Shown here one piece after another: positions 55,164 through 64,000 of a stretch of 64,000 nt of DNA (its first letter is position 1; every line of letters begins with the position of its first letter). The notes below the pieces were generated by a model. That model did no database searches and was not told where the DNA came from. It saw only the letters and a program-made list of their open reading frames with translations. The position numbers were made by a program, and so were the translations under genes. Source of the DNA: Oegoconia quadripuncta (lineage: Eukaryota; Arthropoda; Insecta; Lepidoptera; Autostichidae); assembly GCA_949316235.1 (NCBI GenBank), contig OX438743.1, positions 29,977,242 through 30,041,241 of the forward strand, read 5' to 3'.

Positions 55164-58100
55164 ATGGCTTTCAACAACAGATTCTCTACCAGTGTAGAGC
55201 GTGGTACATTCGTCTATGGCATTATTGGTTCTGTAAGTATTTTGACTATTTGACAATTTTTACCCGACTGCCCAAGAAAGGAGGGTAATGTTTTTCGAGT
55301 GTATGTAAGTAAGTATGTGTATGTATGTCCGTTCCTTTGGCGCATCGCTCGACCGATTTTGAAGTGCAAGATGTCGTTCGATTCGTCTTGATCTCGAGAG
55401 TGTCATAGGATACATTTAATGATAAAAAATCCAACATGCCGCCTGCAAAATACAAAATAGGCTGTCGGGTTTTTGGTTTTTAAATATCCGATTTGGATCT
55501 TTTTGTCCTGCCTACAAAACATCCGACATCTGCGCTGCTCCTTTTCACGCACACATCTAAATAACTTCGTTGTTTTTGAAGAACTATCAATCAATCAATC
55601 CAATACGCTTAATAAAGCGTATTTGATAGATTATTGAAATAAATATATTTAATTTACAAGAACTATTTATCTAAATCTAAATCTGCCGCCAAGCAGCAAT
55701 GTTATAGCATTGTTGTGTTCCGGTTGTCAGAGATAAGATAGCCAGTCCCCCAAAGGTGTTGAAGTTTCCGGGTCAGTACGCCTCCACCTTCGACCTCATC
55801 TTCACTTAACATCAGGTGTGGTTGAGGTCAAGTACGAATGCGTCGTGCATAAAAAAAATAAAAAATTATGGGACTTGAATATTTCGGTGGCACTATTTAA
55901 GCACAGATGAATTATTTAATCAGTAAAGCAGACTGCGTATGAGAATGAGGGGATGAGGAGCAACACGTGACGCCAGAATGTTCACTTATAATATTGAATA
56001 ACTCTTAAACTACAGAGGCACATTTTTTTTCCTTTTGACACCATTTCAGCACAGTTTTTTAACATTGCCAAATAGCTGAATTCTACTTTGTGAATTCTAG
56101 CATAACGTTAATAATTGTTGGTTTCCCTCTACGGCCCGCATTAATAAATCAATCTCAATACAATTCTTGAGGCTGTATCAACCGAGATGCGTCTTAAGCT
56201 GTTGACGCTATCTCAAGCTTCGTGCTAATTTATAAACCAATCTTGAAGTCTACTTAGCTGAGATCACTTCTCAAGTATTCGCCTCAGCGGCGAATGAATG
56301 ATAGTCTTAAGTTTCGTTTATAAATACGCGCACCTCTTAAGTGAGTACTGCTTGAGTATGCACGTGCTTTTCAGGTCTCAAGTTAGGTTTATTAATCAAC
56401 ACGTTTACTTGAGACCGGTCACAAGACTGTTCTCGATCTTGAGAATGGTTTATTAATACGGGCCATAGAGACGTGTACGGCTCAAGGGGATAACAGCCTT
56501 TAGCTACTAGATTTACAGATGGAAAGAGAGACCAATAAAATTTTAAAATTTTCGTAGAGTACCATTTTTGAATTAAATTCGTGACTAAGCATAAATATGG
56601 AGATCTATGTCCTCATATTTCAATGCGCTTATGTAAATTGAGCGACGCAGAATGTCCACTTCTCAAAATGTCCATTGGGCGCAAAATGTCCTTATCGCAC
56701 AATGTCTCTTTCGCAAAATGTCCTTTTCAGGCCGACGTTTCTTTAAAAATTTAATTTGTGTAATAATATTTAGTTCCATTATTTTCAGATACTATCAGGC
56801 GTAGGCATTCTCACGGGAATTGGCTTAATACTTTACATAATTTTAAACTTTTACATAAATGACAAATACAGTGGGAGTGACGCCGTTTTGCTCTGCCTCC
56901 AATTAACAGCACTGGTGGCGCCTTGTTTAATATTCTTTATATTTGCAAATATATTGGTATATGGTGTTTGTAAGGTCAGTAATTTAATACGTATATTATT
57001 AACACTTTGCCTAAGAAGGGGCATTACATAAAAATATACACACACACTCATATAGAAAACAAACAAGTAACATGCGGACAGTCTTCTGGTTACAATTCCA
57101 AGACTTAGGCTTATGTTGTGGATACCAGATGGTTAATATACTACATATTGTGAAGCGATGTAGTTTAAAAAAATATAACATGTTGACTTTCAATAAGTGA
57201 TATTTTTGTATCCTACATTGAATAAAATATTGTGATAGTTTTTGATTTGATTTGATTTACATAAATATATTTTATTTGGCAAATAATTAGACATACACAC
57301 AGCGCCATCTAGTTCCACAGTAAGCAACTATAGGCTTGTGTTGTGTATACCAGATGGTTGGATAATACTACATAAATACATTTTTTTTGTAAATAAATAC
57401 TTATTTTAAATGATAACATCCATAACTCGGGTACACATGTCCGTATTCATCACACAAACATATGCCCCTAGCGGGATTCGAACCCGCAACCTTTTGGTAT
57501 AGTGGTCAGAGTTGCTAACTACTACACCAAACAGGTCGTTAAATTAGAAGTTTGGGCTCTTGAGGATGTCACAAGTTATCAATGAATAACTTATGTTATC
57601 TTTTAAGTGTGTGTTGCCAGTGATGACTATATGGAACTGAAACGTGGTCGCTTACCTACTACGGGCCTCATAAGAAGGCTCAAGGTCATCCAAAAGGCAT
57701 TGGAGAGGGCTATGCTCGGTGTCTCCCTGCGGGATCGAATCAAAAATTAGGAGATCCACAAGGTGACCGATATAGCCCGAAAAATTGCCAAACAGAAGCG
57801 GCAGTGGGCGGGGAATATTGCTCGTAAGACCGACAGCCGTTGGGGCGTGGCGAGTGCCGACCACACACCGGAGCCCTCCACGAGGTGGACCGATTTGGTA
57901 AAGATCGCGGAAAGCCGCTGGATGTGGACCGCACAGGACCGATAGGTGTGGACACCTTTGGGGGAAGTCTTTGTCCAGCAGTGGACATCTTTCGGCTGAT
58001 GATGATCCGTAAAAGAATAAAACTTTTCATTGCATAACGCATCTTCATTTGTTTTACAGAAAAAGCCCGTTCTAGTACTGACGTTCTTCATTTTTGGATT

Positions 58101-58747
58101 AGTGACATTACCACTATTTGCATTGACCAATCTGTTTGGTTACTACACTATTGGCTTTATAGCGTATGGCTTGTATTGTAAGTACTATTTTACTTATTTT
58201 AGAAGCGACTCGCGGCGACTACTGGCAGCGATTTTCTCAATGCTATTATTTTATACTGTTTAAATACACAATAGTATCTCAAATGTCAATCTTGAGATTG
58301 TTTTATTAATAGTGTCGCTCTGAGTTTATAAATGTCAAACATGTGTGGGTTACATTGCACGCTTACTTCTCCTTCACATTACATTGCTAAATGTTGTGAT
58401 CGTCGTGCTGTCGACTGTACTTACTAAACAAAGCATATAACTTATTTATTGATTTTGAAAGTTATGCGCAATCGGCCACTAAGTATATAGAACCCTACGA
58501 AATGAGAATCGAGTACAGACAGAGGTGCTTTTGATAGGGATGTTTGCTGAGCACAGTTTCGCAATGCCGGTTTTATTTGTCTTTGAACTGTGGAGACGGT
58601 TAATACAATTTGCAATTTTTTTCAGTACTATTCATGCTGCCAATGCTGACATTCGTCTGGAAAACATATAGGTATCTCAAGAAGAATCACAAGGAACGTC
58701 TGGCTTTCCAGAACTATAACAATGTACTTTACCAGCAGTATTACTGA
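55164..58747 (+). CDS. Four-transmembrane protein B (4 coding exons, 164 aa)
   Basis: Join 55164-55232, 56789-56974, 58060-58177 and 58626-58747; 495 nt in frame with GT-AG ends. The product starts MAFNNRFSTSVERGTFVYGI. Hydrophobic segments lie at about residues 15-45, 53-82, 87-111 and 115-136, and the tail has tyrosines (YRYLKKNHKERLAFQNYNNV then LYQQYY), which could serve in sorting or phosphorylation. Exon layout and intron phases (0, 0, 1) equal those of gene A. Sequence identity is low but the layout is the same, so they are old tandem duplicates. Function unknown. The start is the first ATG after the likely promoter, and a GT donor follows 69 nt later. Confidence 0.85.
55668..55865 (+). 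repeat. SINE-A copy, 5'-truncated
   Basis: From 'tctaaatctgccgccaagca' to the A tail, in intron 1 of gene B. Confidence 0.8.
56127..56470. mobile_element. Foldback element in intron 1 of gene B
   Basis: The ends 'ggcccgcattaataaa' (from 56133) and 'tttattaatacgggcc' (to 56464) are inverted. Weaker inverted similarity extends a few bases outward (ctcta/tagag). The interior carries several ctcaag/cttgag motifs. Confidence 0.75.
56649..56735. repeat. Short tandem repeat (gcaaaatgtcc)n
   Basis: About five imperfect copies of an approximately 18-base unit ('cgcaaaatgtccttatcg'). Confidence 0.75.
57268..57539 (-). repeat. SINE-B copy
   Basis: Complete with tRNA-like head ('cgggattcgaacccgcaacc'), in intron 2 of gene B. 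A further fragment of its body lies at about 57.09-57.15 kb. Confidence 0.8.
57602..58012 (+). pseudogene. RTE-type reverse transcriptase C-terminal end
   Basis: LRRLKVIQKALERAMLGVSL and RDRIKN, a stop codon, then VTDIARKIAKQKRQWAGNIA, SRWGVASADH and STRWTDLVKIAESRWMWTAQ DR. This is the standard lepidopteran RTE (BovB-like) C-terminus. The 3' end 'tttggggga..cagcagtgga' with a gatgatgat tail follows. It is 5'-truncated with at least one stop and lies in intron 2 of gene B. Confidence 0.85.
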
Positions 58748-59284
58748 TAGCCGGAAAGGTTGTCACACTAGCACATGTATGTCATTTGCAGAAAGAATAT
58801 ATACCTACATGAAGACCTCAACAGCAGGTTTTGTGAGCCTGGGTTCGAAACTGTTTGTCCGATGAACAAATTATGCTGGATCGAACAAATTACGCATTTG
58901 GTCCGCTTAGCAATTGGGTATCATCATCAGTCAGTCGTGTGAATCCCGTTTTCATCGACGAAACAGTTTCCCAACCCAAGCAGAATCTTCGGCTGTGTGT
59001 TTTTGTACAAGGATAATATATTTATTTATTTATCAGCGATCTCAGATTTTACCTACTTAACCATATGTTGCTTGTACTTGTTAGCATACATTTTTTTCGT
59101 CATCCACGGAAAAAGTTCTTGGTCTTATTCTCCACTGCCGGGAACCATACGGCAATGAATCACTATAATTATACACTGTGCCAGAAAAACTTACCAATTA
59201 TCTGGCGTCAGTTTCTGGAATCCTAGCAATTCCTAGTGGCATTGGATTTTGTCGTGTCTGTGCCTAACTACAAGTTCACTCGTC

Positions 59285-59420
59285 TTACTCGTCCCCACAG
59301 TTGGGGCACAACCTTCTCTCACTGGGAGAGGGTATGGGCCGTACCTAATCCACCAAGCGGGTCCATTGCGGATTGGTGGATTTTGTGTCAGACTAGTTGC
59401 CATTTGTTACTTAATAACCA
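59285..59420 (+). repeat. REP-D copy
   Basis: 'cagttggggcacaaccttct', 'gggagagggtatgggccgta' and 'tggattttgtgtcagactag'. Confidence 0.7.
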
Positions 59421-59732
59421 CTACTAGTTAATTATAAAAGAAATAAGTAAGTAGATAAAAATAAAAATGTCTAAATTAAGGATATTATAATAATTTACCG
59501 TTGTTATGTAATAAGTATATGTACAGTTATTTATTAAGTAATTGAGACCAAAGAAAGATGACTATCTGATACTGTATAGTTACGTTTGATTAAATTTTAA
59601 GAATAATTTAAAAGCAGTTACATAATTAAGTCTAAACTATGATAAATATAAGGAAACCTTTATTTTATAATATATTTATTTTTAGTACAATTAATTTTTT
59701 TCTTTACATTATCTCTGATGCGGGAACTGTCT

Positions 59733-60145
59733 GTAGGCTACGAGATGTAGTCCTTCTTTAAGGGACTATTCAACAAGCCTCAGTAGGCTACGCGACCCAG
59801 AGTCCTTCTTTAGGAGACTATTGACACAAAGAGTAGGCTACGCGACACAGAGTCTTCTATATTCTGATATTATTCACACAAGGATCAGTAGGCTACGCGA
59901 CGCAGAGTTCTTCTTCAAAAGTCTATGTAATGTATGTATATGGCTGGAGAAATAAATAAACGTTTATCTATCTATTCACACAAATGTTAGCAGGCTACAC
60001 GACCCTGAGTCCTTCTTTAAGAGACTATTCAAATAAGTGTCAGCAGGCTACGCGACGCAGAGTCCTTTTTCAAAAGACTATTCACAGAAGGGATAGGCTA
60101 CGCGAAACAGAGTCTGTCTTTAATATTTTATTCAAACAAGGGTCA
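59733..60145. repeat. Minisatellite of about 50-bp units (7 copies)
   Basis: Units open with 'aggctacgcgacgcagagtc' and contain an agtcctt...aagagact inverted pair. Copies start near 59.73, 59.78, 59.83, 59.89, 59.99, 60.04 and 60.09 kb. About 50 extra bases interrupt after the fourth. Confidence 0.9.
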
Positions 60146-60167
60146 ACCGCCCGCCTCCGCCAACAAC

Positions 60168-62312
60168 AAACCGCCTCCGTGGCTCAATGTAAACAAAAAA
60201 TACAAAATACAAAAATACAAAAATTTTTTATTTGCAAATAAACAATTTTACATAAACGGCATTGCACGTTGATAACCGCATTAGTCATAAGACTGAGTCG
60301 CAGGTATCAGCGCCCAAACTCCGATACTTAAGGATCAGTTGCTACAAATAATGAAATGAATTTAAATCTATGTAGGAATGTGTGTGCGTGAAAATGAGTG
60401 AGTGAGTGTGTTTGAGTACGTGTATGTGTTAGTGTGAATGTGAAGTGTGAATGCGTACGCAGTGAGCGTGTTAACAATATAATAATTTAAATTTCAAATT
60501 TAAGTTCAAATAATTTAAATTCTGATCAATTACAATTTAATTAATTTTTCAACGTCATCGTAAGTAAGAGTGTGAAGCCATACTGTCAGTTTAAGTTTGC
60601 ATTCTTGGTATGACAAGGGATATATGTTGATTTCTTTGCAAATTCTATTATAGACACGTGGACTAAGATAGTCAAAATGCCGACCAAGTAAAGCCAATCT
60701 AAATCGTTTTACTTCACAAACCCCGTCCATTCTCCTTTTGTTTTCGAATAAAAACGGATCATATGGTGTTTCTAAATGTTTACGCAGAATAGTGGCTAAA
60801 ACGAAGAGCTTACGTATAGAATGAACCTTCCATAGTGCATACAATTCAGTTGTAGGGAATCTAATCGGTTTACACGCCATGACTTTAAGGACCGCTCTCT
60901 GTGCTCTTTCAAGTCGTAACATTAGAGTCTTTGCTGCTGCACCCCACGATACAATACAGTACGATAATATGGACTGCGCCAAGGCAAAGTATACCGTTTT
61001 TAAAATAGTGGGATTGGTACTATATCTTAGCTTTTTAAAGACAAAAATTAGTTTACGGGTGCGGGTTATCATAGACTCAACGTGTTCCTTCCAGGATAAA
61101 AGACTATCGACGTAAACACCAAGGTATTTAATACAGTGAACACGTGATACGAATGAACAACTGCAGGGGCCAGATGCGAAGTTAGGACAAGTATGAGCTT
61201 GTAAAACAAAGGAAGTATTAGGTTGTGATGACAGTAAAGGCGCAAAAGTAATAAATTTAGTCTTCTCAAGATTAAGGGTTAAAAGGTTGTTAGAAAGCCA
61301 GGACATGACAACACGTAAGACCGATTCAGCCTGAGTGCGAGCTTCTTCCCAGCTATCTCCGCAGATCAGTAATACAGTATCGTCTGCATAGGTTATGATT
61401 TTCAAATTTGGAATTTGAAGTTTGCATAAATCGTTAATGTATGTCAAAAATAGGGTGGGTCCAAGGACACTACCCTGTGGAACTCCATAGGATACAATTA
61501 GTTCTTGGCTCACCACAGCGTCCAAAGTTACATACTGATGCCGGTCACTTAAATAGCTACGGAACAGGTCAAGTACAATCCCTCGGACACCAAGCCTTTC
61601 AAGTTTATATAATAGTATTGGGACAGAGACAGTGTCAAATGCTTTAGATAAATCAAGGAAAATGCCAATAGATTTCTTATCTGTATTTAAGTTATTAACT
61701 ATTGAATTAGTCAACTCCAAAACCGCATCTTCAGTGGCTTTGCCTGTCCTAAAGCCAAATTGATTAGGTGCGAAAGTGTCCTTGGAGCTGAGGAAACATA
61801 GCAATCTTTTGTTTAAAATCTTTTCAAGGATCTTAGACATGGCTGATAGCACTGATATTGGTCGGTAATTAGTGACACTGTCTCTGTCTCCGCTCTTATA
61901 AATAGGGTGTACTAAAGCCTTTTTAAATACGCTAGGAAAAGTGCCAGAGTGTAGGCACAGATTGAAAGTGTGTCGAAGAATTGGAATCAGAATGTGTTTG
62001 GCGGCCTTTAATAGCGAAGTTGGGATACCGTCCCATCGTACAACATAGGGTTTACGATTCGGAGGTCGCGGTTCGCTCCCCAGCGGGGTACATGTTTAAG
62101 TACTCCGTTTGGTTGGTGGTAGGGCACTTTAAATATCCGCCTGGCTAGCTACCACCATCTTATCTAAATCTGCCGCCAAGCAGCAATGTTAATAGCATTG
62201 TTGTGTTCCGGTTGTCAGAGCCAGTCCTCCAAATGTGTTGGGGTTTCCGGGTTAGTACGCTTCCACCTTCGACCTCATCTTCACTTAACATCAGGTGTGA
62301 TTGAGGTTAAAT
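60168..62312 (+). repeat. SINE-A split by a retrotransposon
   Basis: The first bases of the head ('cgcctccgtggctcaatgta') are at 60168-60190. The rest ('agggtttacgattcggaggt' onward) begins near 62042 and runs to 62312. The full copy at 37.8 kb shows that the two pieces join with only a few bases between them. Confidence 0.85.
60530..62040 (-). CDS. Jockey/CR1-type reverse transcriptase, 5'-truncated but open
   Basis: About 500 codons stay open on the minus strand, from WDGIPTSLLKAAKHILIPIL at the truncated 5' edge to ...YDDVEKLIKL and a stop. Reverse transcriptase motifs are in order: VHPIYKSGDRDSVTNYRPIS, NQFGFRTGKATEDAVLELTN, GIFLDLSKAFDTV, GVPQGSVLGPTLFLTYINDL, catalytic YADDTVLL, LNLEKTKFITF and IKYLGVYVD, then a C-terminal thumb with SYCIVSWG. 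The endonuclease and any ORF1 are missing, so it cannot move alone. Lack of stops suggests recent insertion. The internal Met at 61852 is not the true start. Confidence 0.88.
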
Positions 62313-62360
62313 AAGTAGTAGGGATTCAACGGTTCTGGACCACCCCAGTTTTCTGGTTTT

Positions 62361-62570
62361 ATTCACGGTTAAATTCGCGCTTAGATTCGCGGTATGTGTG
62401 TAATAAAGTTTATTCACGGTTAAATTCGCGCTTAGATTCGCGGTATGTGTGTAATAAAGTTTATTCACGGTTAAATTCGCGCTTAGATTCGCGGTATGTG
62501 TAATAAACTTTATTCACGGTTACGTAATAAAGTTTATTCACGGTTAAATTCACGCTTAGATTCGCGGTTA
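62361..62570. repeat. 51-bp tandem repeat, about four copies
   Basis: Unit: 'ttcacggttaaattcgcgct', 'tagattcgcggtatgtgtgt', 'aataaagttta'. The first two copies are nearly identical. Later ones have small deletions and one partial copy. Confidence 0.9.
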
Positions 62571-62683
62571 TTATCGGCGGATGTGTGGGTGGCTTGGCTC
62601 GGTTCAATGACAGATATCGTTCGGCCATATGTGAGATATCACGGTGCTCGCGGAATAATCATCGCGCTTCGTTGCGTAATAAA

Positions 62684-63304
62684 TTCGCGGTTCCATATGT
62701 GACATGTCGTGGTCCTCTCACAGAATTGATCGAGGGACAGATTGAGAGCGGCACGGTTGCATTGTTATGGAATCATGGTAATAAAATTAATTCACTGTTT
62801 GATTGGGAACGCTCGCGAACGCTCTTTGAATCATGGGTGGTCCGGCGAGTAGAGTCCGAACAAAAGCGTACTTATTCTTAGAAAGTTTCTATAGCAGCGG
62901 CATTTCTTTGTGAAATATTTTTTTATCGTAAGTATTAATTTTACGTTGCTGGGTAGAGTCCAAACAAAAGCGTGGTAATTGTGTATTATTGATAAATTCG
63001 CGGTTCCATATGTGACATGTCGTGGTCCTCTCACAGAATTGATCGAGGGACAGATTGAGAGCGGCACGGTTGCATTGTTATGGAATCATGGTAATAAAAT
63101 TAATTCACTGTTTGATTGGGAACGCTCGCGAACGCTCTTTGAATCATGGGTGGTCCGGCGAGTAGAGTCCGAACAAAAGCGTACTTATTCTTAGAAAGTT
63201 TCTATAGCAGCGGCATTTCTTTGTGAAATATTTTTTTATCGTAAGTATTAATTTTACGTTGCTGGGTAGAGTCCAAACAAAAGCGTGGTAATTGTGTATT
63301 ATTG
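62684..63304. repeat. Perfect 313-bp tandem duplication
   Basis: Copy 1 is about 62684-62990 and copy 2 about 62997-63303, with a fixed offset of 313. I see no difference between them over the compared length. Each contains the same 62-residue plus-strand frame (...LTELIEGQIESGTVALLWNH...). I take that frame as incidental, as it lacks splice or promoter support. A diverged third copy of the distal part ('aaagtttctatag', 'ggtatttctttg') lies at 63.38-63.43 kb. Confidence 0.9.
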
Positions 63305-63470
63305 TTGTATGTACATTTTACGATTATTGCTGTTTCAAAATGGAGTATCCCGTCCTTACCTTAAATTTTTTTCATGGTTATTGCCACAAAGTTTCTATAG
63401 AAACGGTATTTCTTTGTTGTGAAATGAGTTTTTGCTACGTTGACTTGTCAAAACAGGATCTCGTGTGACA

Positions 63471-63506
63471 TATATAAGAGCGCTAAGGCCTACGTCTCTC
63501 TACACA
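63471..63506 (+). promoter_or_regulatory. TATA promoter of the right-edge gene
   Basis: TATATAAG at 63471-63478 is followed about 30 bases later by 'ctacacagttc', an initiator-like site (ACAGT). The start codon is at 63540. Confidence 0.7.
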
Positions 63507-63539
63507 GTTCGAGAGATACCAGTTGACAAAGCATCTACT

Positions 63540-64000
63540 ATGGTGAGTTTAATTATTTAATTTTACCTATTTTTCTCAATTGTGTTGTGTTGTGTGTGTT
63601 TCAATATGTATACGTAGTGTTTCCAAACTGTTATAAAACAATTCCTAACATCTGAACCTAAATTATCCGAGTCGTTAATGATTTCTCAGTGAATTCTCGA
63701 TGTCGCTAAGTTTGTCCCTATTCTAATTTAATATACTATACTATACTCTCTTGTTTCAGTGTGTGTTATATTGTTCTAATGTATAATCGTTAATTAATCA
63801 ATTATAGTGCGCCTCGATGAATAGGGCTCTGTGAGCATCGTGGTTTTTTGGAAAAACTAAGTCATACGCTAACCCAATATTTAAACTTGTTTCAGACATC
63901 AATTCCCGAGTGTGATTACACATTTAAGAACTATTATTTTCCTGCCTCTCCTGATTTAAGTGATGATGAAATTCGCGGTTCTCCCACATTAAAGGCCAAG
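63540..64000 (+). CDS. Unidentified gene, first two coding exons, runs off the window
   Basis: The first exon contributes only the ATG (63540-63542) before GTGAGT. The second, after 'cttgtttcag', starts at 63896 and is open to the edge. The predicted start is MTSIPECDYTFKNYYFPASP, DLSDDEIRGSPTLKAK. It is hydrophilic with no signal peptide, and I do not recognise a family. An intermediate acceptor at 63760 would give a stop within nine codons and was not used. The strong TATA box, short 5' leader and clean splice signals support a real gene. A start further downstream in another exon cannot be excluded. Confidence 0.65.

Larger units (their letters stand above)
58748..63470. other. Intergenic between gene B and the right-edge gene
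   Basis: No host gene is supported. It contains a REP-D copy, a minisatellite, a retrotransposon nested in a SINE-A and two tandem duplications. 58.75-59.28 and 59.43-59.70 kb show nothing recognisable. Confidence 0.55.

Noticed and set aside
59733..60145. CRISPR-like array
   Set aside because: Units of about 50 bp are diverged along their whole length with no constant-repeat/variable-spacer pattern, and the genome is animal. It is a minisatellite.
62585..63194. Two nearly identical plus-strand frames of 98 and 71 codons (LTELIEGQIESGTVALLWNH...)
   Set aside because: They share sequence only because of the perfect 313-bp duplication. The 5' part is itself a degenerate repeat, no splice or promoter signal supports them, and the TATA box lies downstream. 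Coding status is not excluded but not supported.
63760..63795. Alternative second exon of the right-edge gene after 'ttgtttcag' at 63.76 kb
   Set aside because: Joining it to ATG gives a stop after eight residues. The acceptor at 63895 gives a frame open to the window end.

Overview
The window looks like nuclear DNA of a moth or butterfly. It is AT-rich, has long repeat-filled introns with GT-AG junctions, and carries many copies of tRNA-headed SINEs, RTE/CR1/Jockey-type retrotransposon tails, foldback MITEs and the interspersed element ending in the 'cgggcggaaagctagt' motif that is common in Lepidoptera. No species is named, because nothing here fixes one.

Left half (2.9-28.7 kb, minus strand): one gene spans almost 26 kb. 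I joined it exon by exon, keeping reading frame and splice signals. It encodes the ZC3H14/Nab2 poly(A) RNA-binding protein: an N-terminal PWI-like fold, a long lysine-rich and acidic middle, and CCCH zinc fingers at the C-terminus. The twelve-exon long form is 914 codons plus stop. Two further exons at about 13.0-13.25 kb cannot join the upstream exons in frame, but they open with an ATG and join the downstream exons in frame. They look like an alternative promoter giving a 533-residue form without the PWI-like domain.

Directly upstream of that alternative first exon, inside the intron, is a 1,983-bp element with 28-bp inverted ends and a perfect 8-bp target duplication. It carries an orphan THAP-finger exon with a splice donor. 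These are hallmarks of a P-element relative, and it is the most unusual object in the window. Two smaller foldback elements sit inside it.

Right half (33.1-58.8 kb, plus strand): two tandem paralogous genes encode small four-transmembrane proteins of 175 and 164 residues with the same exon number and intron phases. About 9.5 kb of repeat-rich DNA separates them. Intergenic and intronic DNA holds retrotransposon remnants, a pogo/Tigger-like relic, a pair of TA-flanked elements in opposite orientation, and a 54-bp perfect palindrome.

Right edge (59.7-64 kb): there is a 50-bp-unit minisatellite, a Jockey/CR1-type retrotransposon with about 500 open codons lodged inside a SINE, a 51-bp tandem array and a perfect 313-bp tandem duplication. 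These are followed by a TATA promoter and the first two exons of an unidentified plus-strand gene that runs off the window.

All boundaries come from reading the sequence. No similarity search, transcript or fold prediction was available, so family names rest on motif recognition and repeat edges are approximate.
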